Below, in pieces: positions 50,698 through 61,941 of a DNA stretch of 64,000 bases. The notes below the pieces were generated by a model, which did not search any database, had not been told where the DNA came from, and saw only the letters and a program-made list of their open reading frames with translations. Positions within the stretch are counted from its first letter, which is position 1. Every line of letters starts with the position of its first letter. A program made the position numbers and the translations under genes. Origin of the DNA: Colius striatus (taxonomy: Eukaryota > Chordata > Aves > Coliiformes > Coliidae); the NCBI RefSeq assembly GCF_028858725.1, contig NC_084760.1, positions 60,165,367 through 60,229,366 on the forward strand. The letters run 5' to 3'.

Positions 50698-52402
50698 CTA
50701 TGGGAGAAAAGGTTTTACCAAGTCAAATGAGCTCAGGCTTTTCAAGGCTCTGCCACTTCCAGGCTGCTCAATGCTAAGGCATATAGTCTTCTTTTTTTCT
50801 GAATAGGTACAAGGGAAGGCTGTCTACAAAACCATTTGCAACCGCATGGACGAATCTTCCTTCCATCTGGGAATCACATAACTCTGCGCAATTTAAGGCA
50901 TTTGAAGAGGAAAACAATATATTTATTTTCTTTTAACAGTTGGAAATGAGAAACAGGCAGGGACAAGAAAGCTTCTACCTTCCTGATTACACGTTGATTA
51001 TGAAATCTGTTGTTTAATGTAAAATATTTTGATACCATGGATGCTAAAAAACAAAGTTGAAGGAAGACTGCAGAAAAGAAATTACTGGACACTTCAGATT
51101 TATTTTACACAAATATTGAAAACACATATGGAGATGCATCCAGAAGTGGGTTCACATTGCCCTCGAGTGCTTAAGAACTGGTACAAGAATATCTCTTCTA
51201 ATGTTTCAGGCTTTTTTTTTTTTTAAGATGAAGAGGAGGGAAGAGAAGCATTTAACATTCAGGAGAGCCTCCACTGTATTTGCCTTAATGTATCCATTAC
51301 GTCAACTTCCAAGTTTCTGAGAGACTATAATTTTTCATTCATCAATCTGTTATTTATATACTTCATTGAGAGGCAGTTATGATGAAGATGCTTATAATAA
51401 AAGATTCAAAATACCCCACCGCCAACTTTTCAGCTCCAAGATAAAGAAGTTGAGAAGCTGTTAACCCACCCATCTCCAATATATACTTTGCCTGAACTAG
51501 AGGTTATATACCAAGACTTAAGTTTTAACACTTCTGTTAGAAGTTTACAACTTGACAGGATGTGCACACATGGATCAATGCCTACCATTTGAATTCCTTG
51601 TGTTACAAGGGAATTAATTTTCAAACTAAAGGCTCCTTCATAACCAGTCGCAAACCAGGCAGGTTGTTTTGAGTGCCAATAACCTGAATCCATGTTTTCT
51701 AGGATCCTGTTGCACTTAACCCTTATTTAAGCAGCAGATTTCACTAGGATGAGAAACCACAGGATGGCAGACAGGAGTGTGTTAATGACAGCAGCCACTT
51801 CACATGTTGCCTTCTGACAATATTTTACACAGACCTGGGAAAGAAGCAGTTTGAAGACTGCACAAGTTGTTTTAGTAACAGCTTCTGTCTACTCCTCTTA
51901 AGAAAGGAAAAGTCCATGGACAAGACATAGTGCATATGCTGATCTGAGTGATGTAGAATAGACCTATTGTGCATAATTAAATTATTTGGACAGTGGGTGA
52001 AAAAGTCTGGCCACTTGCCCTGTAAGCAGTTTTGGTACATAATTCCTTGATCCTGGAAACAGTCAGAGGGTCTGCAGAGTCAGACTTAGCACCATTGCAA
52101 TGGATTACAAAGCACCCAGCTACCCAAAACCAGAGGCACAGTATACTTAGTGCCTCAACTCCTACCACTCCAGTCAAACTACTTCATTCCTGATACATTA
52201 AAACAACTGTGGAACAAGTCTGGACCGCGACAAAATATTCTTCTGTTGTTGCACCCCTGTTGTGCAAATGCGTTGACTAACTAAACATTGCTTTGAAAGC
52301 TTAGTAAGGAGCACAAAAACAGGCATGCAGAACTGGTGTCACTCAAATACTCTACATGAGCCAACATGATAGTCAAACAAGTTGTGCTCTTTGGTTTCAT
52401 AC
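50698..52402 (-). other. STX7: STX7 intron
   Basis: 1.7 kb GT-AG intron inside the Habc-coding part. A poly-T run lies near 51,212-51,224; no transposon recognised. Confidence 0.88.
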
Positions 52403-52493
52403 CTGTTCACTTGTTGCAGGCAGAGATCCAAACTCTTTAATATATTTGTCAGTTTCTTTGGCAAGCTGGTTGGTATATTGCTGCTTCTGTTGC
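52403..52493 (-). CDS. STX7: STX7 exon: Habc domain, codons 52(part)-82
   Basis: 91 nt: one base completing Leu52, then 30 codons. The acceptor is TTTTAG before GCAACA and the donor is CAG followed by GTATGA. It reads [20 protein letters not shown] then [10 protein letters not shown], nearly identical to human except that a TTP triplet in the loop is shortened by one residue. Part of the autoinhibitory Habc three-helix bundle. Confidence 0.95.
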
Positions 52494-54354
52494 CTAAAAC
52501 CAAATGCAAAGCTTCATTAGAGACCTTGGGTTAATTTGTTTGAATTTCAATGATTCTCAGAAAAGCAACAGTAATACATGCCTCTCTGAAGCTCATGAAC
52601 CCACCTTTATTCTGTTACTCAGTATAAAGGCAGGACACCACGGATTCCAGATGGGGCAACATCATTACTCACCTTTTTTTTCTATAAAGAAAAAAGTTTT
52701 CTTCCATTTTCCTAATGCACAGCAAGAGGCTTCTAGTTACTATGAATATCTAAACATCCTTATCATAGTCCTTTTGAGACTATCAATAGTTGGAAACACT
52801 TGGTCATTTCTGAACTCAGAAGATCTGTAGAAAAGACCAAGTTTTTCCTGTGCGGAAGAACATATGTGTCTTGAGTATAATTATGATATCACAGCCCATT
52901 AAATACCAATTCATATAAGTTACTGGGAAGCTTATCCAAGGAGGTCTACATTCTCCCATGATACAACAGCTGTGAAATTAGCTGACTAATAGCTTTAACA
53001 GGGCTTAAAAAAAGAGCCTTGTCTTCAACAACATTGCTGTTTCTGGGGTTTTTTGTGTCTATGCTTCTGGTATTATCACACAGCCCTTTACTCATCTTCA
53101 TTTTTTTTTTCTGGAGCAACTCTAATTCTTTGCCTGCTTTTGCATCCTTCCCTCCAGTGTATATAAAAATGGTTTATCCAGAAAGTTATTAGCAAACAAT
53201 CAACATCTATATTTAAAATAATCAAGTAAGTCTTCAGATACATACCAACACAAAATGAAAAGGCCAAATGTTTAGACAAGTTAAAAAAGTACAGATGAAA
53301 ACTCAAGAAAACTTACTATATATACTGCCTTCACAAAGGGACTGGAATGTATCCTTAACAACAGTTCCTATCCTATTTAGTTGTGAATTTATGCCTAAAT
53401 CCTGTGTGGTTATTGTATAAAGCATGTTTGTTGATCTTCACCTATTCACAGTCTCTAGTACAGAGATTGTATCTAGTTAATGATATAGGTCCTGAACTTG
53501 GGCTATTGTAAAGCAATTTGGCTATTCACATAAAATCAATGATGTGATGCCTTTGGTCCAATACACACCCACTCCTACTATTCCATGGCTACAGTATGGC
53601 ATTGACCACTCTGACAATTTCCACTTTCCTCATCCCCAAGGTGAGCACAATGCATCAGTTACCTGCATTTATGATGCCTGCATTACTGTGGTAAGGAATT
53701 CAATGGACAGGAAAAGAATAAGAATAAAAATAATAATAAAAAAATCACATTGGTTCATTAGACTGTGACAAGAAGTGGGAGCAGGTGACTCTTTCTGGTA
53801 GTGGTGTATTGGTGGAAGTCTACCTTCAGATAACTGAACTACAGTACACCATCTGCCTTGGAGCCTTCTTTCACTTCTGCTACTTTTGTACGTCTGGTGC
53901 ATGTTTATTCCATAACGTCACCCTTTACTGTAGCCTTCATCACTAAAAAAGACACTCTCCTCCATTGTCACATCTCACCAAAAAACCCAAAACCAACAGT
54001 CATTACCTTGTGAAACTTTGTATAAGATTTGAACAATGAACTGGATTGGAGGAGTGTGGGCATTTGTGATCTTGCTTTCTGGTCCCAATACTTTCCCTTT
54101 GCTGACATACAGCATAGCTTTTATAGATGTGTCAAATACTGCGGACAACATATGTGACAAAACCAGCTGAATCTAGTTTACAGACTATCCAAGGTTCATT
54201 TTAAAAAGTGCATCTCAACATTTAACGTCTGAGTATTTCTCTATACTATTCTCTGTGCAATCAAGTACTCTGCCTAACAAAAATATACCTCAGCACCTAC
54301 TAGGAGGTTGTTTACAGTGCAATGAAATTAAACTTTCTCCTGTGAAGTACTCAC
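52494..54354 (-). other. STX7: STX7 intron
   Basis: 1.9 kb GT-AG intron. Unique AT-rich sequence; no exon or repeat recognised. Confidence 0.88.
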
Positions 54355-54424
54355 AGCTGTTGCCTGAGATCAGGTGTGTCTTGTGGTGTTCCAAGATGAT
54401 GTAGTATTCTTTGTATTTCGGCAG
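54355..54424 (-). CDS. STX7: STX7 exon: Habc domain, codons 29(part)-52(part)
   Basis: 70 nt. The acceptor is AAACAG before CTGCCG and the donor is CT followed by GTGAGT. It starts with the last two bases of a Ser codon and reads AEIQRILHHLGTPQDTPDLR then QQ, ending with two bases of a Leu codon completed by the next exon. It matches the Habc helix region around VEIQRTLNQLGTPQDSP of human syntaxin 7. An overlapping longer open frame is in another phase and is not the coding one. Confidence 0.93.
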
Positions 54425-57400
54425 CTGTTTGTAAAGAGAAAGAGAAATTTTAATGGGGTACCAACAATTCCCATTTAATTTTATGCATTTTTGCTTGACA
54501 ATTTTAAAGCCATAAAAGTTGTCAGAAACTGCCACTCAAGACTTTTTCAACCTACTACAAAGACTCTACTTGAGAAGTCTCAGAACAACTAGTGAATGGT
54601 TTTTGCCAAATCAAAGCCCAGAGTTTCGTACAAACGATGCCAATGTATTCAGCAGACTAGGTAGAAACAGGTAACTTAAAGATTAATAGTTTCACTATAA
54701 TAAGTATAAATCAAGCCTTCTAATATTATTTTTCAAAATATGCAACACAATTTCATTCTGGTGAAATCATATTTTATGCACGTAGTTTTGGAAAGCTCTA
54801 TGAAAGACTGACATTACATTATCATTTGCAAATATTTCAGAACCAGTGCATTAATGACGAGACAGGAACAAAGCAGTCACAGGCTTACAGTACATTAAAG
54901 AAAGAAGTCAGGTGTCCATGTTTAAATTGTAATTTTGAGATGCTAACATTTTTAAATATGGAATACAAACCACCAGTGATTTTTAGATGTATTTCATAAA
55001 ATGAATTAATTTTTAATTGTAAGAAGTGATATGTAATCTGAGCCTTATTTTCAGCTTAATATATCTTACTGTTACACGAGAAAGCAAGGAGACAGACAAC
55101 TAAAGGGTACACAGTTTATTACACCACAAAACTAATATCCTTGATGTGCTTTCTCTAAGCTTAACATCCTCACATCTTTTAAAACAAAATAATACATAGG
55201 CAAAATAACTTATTTTTTCTTGACTTTAGGTAGAAATAGACTTGTCTTCCCTGTACTTCTGTGGCCCTCCCCTGGCAGACTGGTGTACCACACTGTCAGT
55301 CAACAGCATGACTGTATGATAGTACGTAGGATCCTCCTGTTACTAGCATGCTACCATTTTTTCCCTAAATACAGTTAGGATTGCAGCAAGAGGTAGCCCT
55401 AAGTAATGAAGAACACCATTAAAGGAGTATTTCTCTATATACAGTGGAAGAGATCTATAACTGACCAAAGTTCAGTTACAAGAAGTCACCTGTGACTTAC
55501 GTTAAGCAGTTAGATAGAATCGGAACTCCTTAGAATATTTTAGCAATACTAATTCTAACTTTTGTTTCATAATAAGTCTCCAGTGAATTAGATGACATTG
55601 GATTTTCCACACTGCTTTACCTAATGTAACAGTGTCTACAACTGCTATAGCCAATTCCTTCTGTGCACACACAGGTTATGAAGAAACCCAAATAAGGGCA
55701 AAGTTAGTAGCTACATTTTGCATGAGGTAAAAAATAAGTAATTACTTCAAAGCAGAAGTCTTTGAGGGAACTGAGTGGACAATAAGCTACTAAAAGAACT
55801 ACTGAGGGGGACAGCACCGTAAGACAAGATTCACGTAGCTAATATTTTAATCACGCTGAAAAGCAACAAAACATCAGTGAAAGACTTTGAATTTTGCCTG
55901 CAGTCACTACCTCCTGCCACACACCAGCCCTTGCTCACCGGGGCCCTACTTTAACAGGCAGAATAAAAAAAGTCCAAAACAAACTGCAAGCACTGTTAAC
56001 TTCTGTTTTGCAGATAGAAAAAGTACCGGTGTGTCCTGCCGCCACCTAGAGATACATTATTTAACTGCAAATAGAGAAAAGAGGTTTGAGTTTTAAATAA
56101 AGGCTCTCACTTGAGATGTGCTCTGAAACAAAGCCCTTAATCAAAACGTTTGGATCCCAAGTTAATTATATATCTATCCTACTTCTAAAACTGAACACAA
56201 GTAGAGCATTGAGGGGAAATTAAAAGCCAGCATGGCATGACCGCTCAGTTATGCAATTCCAGGCAGAAGGAAGTTCTTTCCAGTTCAGGCATTGTGATTC
56301 AAGAATTCAGCACAACATTGAAACACATTTTACCAGGGAGTCTCTAAGTAAGTATCAAAATACCAAAGTGCTAACAGGCTTTCAAACCTCATGGGAAAAA
56401 AAAACAGAATAAAAATAATCCCAAGAAGGGACCTGACAATTTTTACTGGGATTCCTGCAATTTAGCATCTTGTACCTCAACCTTTCACAATCAGCACATT
56501 ATTTAAAAAAAAAAGCATTTCTCTCTTCAATTTTTTGTTCATATGAAGTATATTGCCTTGAAAAGCAATTACTCAAGTAAATAAACAGAAAAAAGGTGAA
56601 GCAGCAAAATGTGGCCAACAGTACTCAGTTGCACTCCTGAATCTGTCTTCATTAAAAATACAGTCAAAACTAAGTTGGTAGGACCAGTGCAACACAGCAA
56701 GCAGAGAAGCTGACCTTTCTGAAATCTTGATTTACAGTACATACCTGCAGGTTGATGAGTTAAAGAACTCCATCCATTAATATAAACATGCTGGAGCGTA
56801 TACAGGCTAAAAATATGTATTTCTTTAGAGTCTTATAACTTTTCAGGTTGGGCTTGGTTTTTTACAGATTTCTTACTGTAGTTACTATTCATTCAGATAT
56901 TTGATATAATATTACACATATAAACACACAACCACCTAAATCACAGTCCAAACCCAAACTTGTACAGTTTTACTGATAAAAAAACCATTGAAATAGGACT
57001 TAAGACATTACTACCTGCATCACAGAAGTAAATACCTTCTTCTCTCACTTGTACACAGAGAGATCTAACAGAATTTGATTCAAAGCAAGAACTGGCTTTG
57101 AAATATTTTAGATAAAGGTCACCACCCCTTCCTTTCCTCAAGGAAAAAGTAAAGTAGCCTTAACCTCTCTTTCTGAAGATTAGATTGTAGGAACACCTCT
57201 GCTGGCTCCTTCCACTGCCCTATTGGGGCATCAAGCATGGATAGGGTCTTGGCATTGACAGTGGGGTGCAGAAGTGCTGAAACCTGGGATTACTTTTCAT
57301 AAAATAGGGGCCACTAAGCTCCCAGTTTCGCTGATGAGGGTAGTATTCATGAGGGTACTGCCTCCCTCATTTAACCAGTTTTTCATCCCTGTGCAAGGAG

Positions 57401-57959
57401 TTTGGATTGGCACATCAAGGAACCTGGCAGTTGCTTTTGGCCCTCTCCATTCATCAGTAATAGTCAAGTGTCCCAGAGAGCTAAAGACTTACACTCATCA
57501 CAAAGTCCTAGCTCTGCACTGTAAACATACCAGTAGCAGTTGGGGACCAAAGATCAGAGAACAGTTCTGACAGGTTCCTATATTACCTCACCCTTTATAG
57601 TTTTCACTGTACTACTTCCCCATTCTTCCAACCTCACAAGGAGCTCTGAAAGACAGAGTAATATGACTACAAAAGTCCTTCCTGCCATTTTGGGCATTAC
57701 CAACCCTATAACAAAGTGTAACTGGATCTTGTGCATGATTTTAATGATTTTTTTGTTTCAGGGTAAAGTTTGACACTTCAGCTCAGGTTCCTTGGGTATG
57801 TACAGCAAGCTGTGGGACTTTGCTCACGAGTTGCAAAAGGGCACACGCTGCATGTACACACGCTTTCTTCACTGGAGTCCCTGGGATATGGCAACAGCAT
57901 TTGTAAGAAGCAAGCAAACTCCCACAGCCACTTTACACTGAAGGCCAGGAAGACCCAAG

Positions 57960-59860
57960 AATCATAGAATGGTAGGAGTTGGAGGGGACCTTTAGAAGCC
58001 ATCTAGTCCAACTCTCCTGCCAAAGCAAGTCCACCTAGATCAGGTCACACAGTAACATGTCCAGGAAGGTCTTGAAGACCTTCAGAGAAGGAATCTCCAC
58101 AACTTTCCTGGGCAGCCTGTGCCAGGGCTCACTCACGCTCATTGCAAAAATGGTTTTCTGTATGTTTAAATGGAACTTTTTGTGTTCCAGCTTCTTTCCA
58201 TTACCCTTTGTCCTGTCACTAGATAAAACAAGAAAAAAAGGGATGCCTCAACCTCCTGACACCCACCCTTTAGATATTTGTAAATATTAATGATATCCCT
58301 CCTTAGTCTCCTCTTCTCTGGACTAAACAACCCCAGTTCCTGCAGCCTTTCCTCATAAGGAAGATGCTCCAAGTCTCTGATCATCTTGGTGGCCCTGTGC
58401 TGGACTCTCTCCAGAAATTCTCTGTCCCTCTTGAGCTGAGGAGCCCAGAACTGGACACAGGACTCCAGATGAGGCAGAGTAGAGGGGGAGCAGAACCTCC
58501 CTTGACCTGATGGCCACACTCTTCTTGATGCATTCCAGGATGCCATTGGCCTTCTTGGCCATGAAGGTACATTGCTGGCTCATATTTAGCTTATTATCAA
58601 TCAGGACTCCCAGGTCTCTCTGCAGAGCTGCTCTTCAGCAGTTTGACCCCCAGCCTGTACTGGTGCATGGGGTTGTTCCTTCCCAGATGCAGGACTCTGC
58701 ACTTGTCCTTGTTGAACCTTCATGAGGTTCCTCTCTGCCAACTCTCAAGCCAGATGAGATCCTGCTGAATGGCAGCACAGCCTTCTGGGGAATCAGCCAG
58801 TCCTCCCAGCTTGGTGTCATCAGCCAACTTGCTGAGGGTACACTCTGTCCCCTCATCCAGGTCACTGATGAAGATGTTGAACAAGACCGGCCCCCGATCC
58901 CTGTGGAACTCCACTGGCCACAGGCCTCCAACTTGATTCCGTGCTATTGATCAGCACCCTCTGGGCTCTGTCATTCGGCCAGCTCTCCATCCACCTCACT
59001 GTCCACTCATCCAAGCTACACTGCTTGAGCTTTCTGATGAGGATATTATGGGAGACAGTGTGAGAAGCCTTGCTGAAGTCAAGGTAGATAACATCCACTG
59101 CTCTCCCCTCATCTAGTCAGCCAGTTATGCACTCATAGAAGGCTATCAAGTTAGTCAAATGGGATTTCCCCTTGGTAAATCCATGTTGACTCCCCTTGAT
59201 AACCAACTTTTTCTTCATATGTTCAGTTACAACATTCAGGACGAGTTGTTCCATCACCTTTCCAGGGATGGAGGTGAGGCTGACTGGCCTGTAGTTTTTG
59301 AAGACTGGAGTGACATTGGCCTTTCTCCAGTCCTCAGGCACCTCGCCTGTCCTCCATGATTGTTCAAAAATGATGGAGAGAGGCTTAGCAACCACATCAG
59401 TCAGCTCTCTCAGCACTCTAGGATGCGCCCCATCAGGACCCACTGACTTATGAGCCTTAAGCTTGGCCAACAAGTCTTTAACCTCTTCCTTACCCACCCA
59501 GGGCAGGCAAGTCCTCTTCTGTCCAGGCCATCCTACTATCCTTGCTGGACTGGGCTTCCCAAGAGCCTGCCTTGGCTGTAAAGACTGAAGCAAAGAAGGT
59601 ATTCAGTACTTCGGCCTTCTCTGTATCCTCTGTCACCAGGGCACCCTCTGTGTTGAGCAGCAGGCCCATATTCCCCCTAATCTTCCTTTTGCTGTTGATG
59701 TACCTGAAAAATCCCTTCTTGTTTTCCTTTCCTGGCCAGGTTAAATTCTAAAAGGGCTTTAGCCTTCCTGGTTCCACCTCTGCATTCTCTGGCAATGTTT
59801 CTGTACTCTTCCCAAGAAATCAGACCGTTTCCACCTTTCCATGTCTCAACATGTTTGCAT
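57960..59860 (-). mobile_element. CR1 LINE, 1.9 kb 5'-truncated copy with broken reverse transcriptase
   Basis: Longest CR1 in the window, minus strand, inserted in sense with STX7. The tail and 3' UTR are at the low-coordinate end. Reading upward come the ORF2 C-terminus ([20 protein letters not shown]), the RT catalytic region with a degenerate LADDTKLGG box (usually FADD-type), SGVPQGS, the YLDFSKA block (58,862-59,098), and the RT N-terminal part with [15 protein letters not shown] and NYRPVSLTS (59,117-59,593). These pieces sit in different frames, so the ORF is broken by frameshifts and cannot be active. The endonuclease region and ORF1 are absent. The 5' end near 59,860 is approximate. 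Confidence 0.93.
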
Positions 59861-61626
59861 ATAATGAATATTAACAACTCTTTCAGGGATCATACTGCAA
59901 TTCTGCAGGAGCAGCACCTTGTCAACTGTGGGCTGTCAATAAGCCACCACAGTTCCCTTGGGAACTGAACAGTGCAGGAAGCAGAGTGTACAAAACCATG
60001 CAAGCAAAAAGCCACTACTTCTCCAAGTCACTGCTATCTCAGATGCAAAAGAAAAGAATCTCACTTCTTCCAAATGCAAATGAGCCAGATATTAGAAAGA
60101 AGTAATACTGTGATAGTAAGAAGATTTTTTGTTTGTCTTTGTGGCAATCCTGATTGAGATCTCACAATACATAACTATTTGCTGATGAAAGCTACTCAGC
60201 TACTCTCAGATCAGTCACATGCTCAGGAACAGGTCAGACATGGTTAATGATGAGCCAGAGAAACAACTAAGACCCAACCTGAATTCCTACAGGGAAAATT
60301 ATTTAAGAGTCAGGTCATGTTTATTTTTATTTAGCCAAACAGTGGTTCCACTTCCAGTCAGTGGAAGCTCTCCCTCTAATCAAAGGGAACAAAAAAGAAG
60401 CACAGAAAATAATTGTGATACTGTTTTACATAAAAGGCCTCCTTTACATGAGTTACAGGAATAGTGAGATGTACAGTGGAAATATTTACATTTTTTAACA
60501 GGTAGGAGCATTTGAGAAACATGTTCTGGCCAGATCTGTAATATTTACTATTTTTTCAACAGATAAAAACATATTTTGCATATTGGATCATAGTTTGCCA
60601 TTGCTTAAAAACTGGATTTTAGCTGGCTAGGAAAGAAGAAAGTTTCATCTCCTTTCTCCTCTTCCTTTGTTTTTCTGCTCTGCAAAGCTGTTGCATTACC
60701 ATAAGTACATCCACGTTGACCTAAATACTGGTTCTGTTCCTTGAATATGAAAATGTTTAAGATCACATAGAAAGTTTCAAACTTAAAGGCACAAAAAAAA
60801 ATAACTTGATACAATGAAGACCAAAATATAAACAACTTATTGCCACTAATACAGGAACAAAGTTATTCCCAACTGAGAATGACTAAACATTGTACAAGCT
60901 GTTACATCACACTATTGTTACAGAAGATTAAAAAGAAAATGCTAACCCTTGAGCAAAAAATGTTTCAAGTGTTACCAGGTTACTTACAATCAGTTGTGCT
61001 CCTTCCTCAACCTCCATTCTACTTATCATTTGGAAAACCAAACTTTAACACCTCTAGTGGACACGACCAAGCTTGTTGCAGCTTTACAGCTAGAGTGAGG
61101 TGAATCAACACATAACCTACAGTCCTAAAAAGAAGGCCACAATACAGAAGTGTGAAATTGGAGGGAAAAAAAAAAAAAAAAGTTTCATATGTGCTGCTTG
61201 CTACTTCTTTGCAGCCTGGAACCTCACTTCTTATTTGGATCACACAAGACTACAGCCACACAGCAGCAGTTCCCTTCAGTGCTACAGTCCAAGCCAGACC
61301 CACTGCATTGCCCAGTTTCATAAAAGTATGGTCTGATGCTTCCACAGGAAATGGAGTACCCATTGGATGTGCTTGGAAAAACCTCCAGCAGCAACAGGAG
61401 CACCAAACGCAGAAGCATAGTACTGCCAAGGACAAGAACCAGAAAAGCAGGCGGGACAAGTACAACACCACCTGACTTATGAGACAGCAAGGCTTGGGGC
61501 CTGCCACTTGAAGAAGAAGCAGAGCATTGCTCAAATCATCAGTTGTAGCTGCTCCAGAGTTTTAACTGTAATGGTGAGGGACATCCCCTATGCCATTATC
61601 TTGTTTAAGAAGGGATGGATAAGGTT

Positions 61627-61941
61627 TTAGTAACTGCCTAAGGTTTGAAGGAGTAAAACTAACAATGAGGATTTAAAGCCACTGATTTTTAGTCCTCTTC
61701 CTAGCTGAGCCCAAGCAGAACAAACAGAATCTGCAAAGTGTTCTTTTGTGTGCACCAAATGCAAAATCTGTTCCATGAAAATCTCAGGCTCAGCTACGGC
61801 TTCATACAGCAAATGAGCAGTGAACATAACACTGGCACAGTCACCGCTCAGAAATGCTTCATTAAAGACCTTGCATGTGCTGTCACTGGTTGGATAGCTA
61901 GGAACATATCTGCTGAACAAGTGAGTCAATGAACAGCACAT
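61627..61941 (-). other. Unexplained open frame inside STX7 intron
   Basis: A stretch of about 100 codons without a stop on the minus strand. Its composition looks protein-like (charged and hydrophobic residues alternating, for example CASVMFTAHLLYEAVAEPEI), but it matches no family I recognise. A second frame (62,083-62,274, minus) just upstream also looks protein-like, with stops between them. It could be a decayed retrocopy or simply chance. No splice evidence supports it as an exon. Confidence 0.2.

Larger units (their letters stand above)
42655..54424 (-). other. STX7: STX7 gene, 3' part (coding exons 2-9 of the family gene, 3' UTR)
   Basis: Eight coding exons on the minus strand join into 692 nt: the last two bases of codon 29, then 229 codons and a stop, with every junction keeping frame. 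The protein is syntaxin 7, a Qa-SNARE that pairs with Vti1b, syntaxin 8 and VAMP7 or VAMP8 in late endosome and lysosome fusion. Regions present are most of the Habc regulatory domain (to about residue 120), a linker, the SNARE motif (about 162-224) and a C-terminal membrane anchor (236-255). If the N-terminus has the usual length the protein is 258 residues, three fewer than human. Exon numbers assume one coding exon with the ATG upstream, which is outside the window. Confidence 0.96.

Noticed and set aside
54290..54535. 81-codon minus-strand frame over an STX7 exon
   Set aside because: Wrong phase; the real STX7 exon is 54,355-54,424 in another frame.
58166..58931. Several minus-strand frames with conserved-looking sequence
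   Set aside because: They are CR1 ORF2 remnants and their shadows, not host genes.
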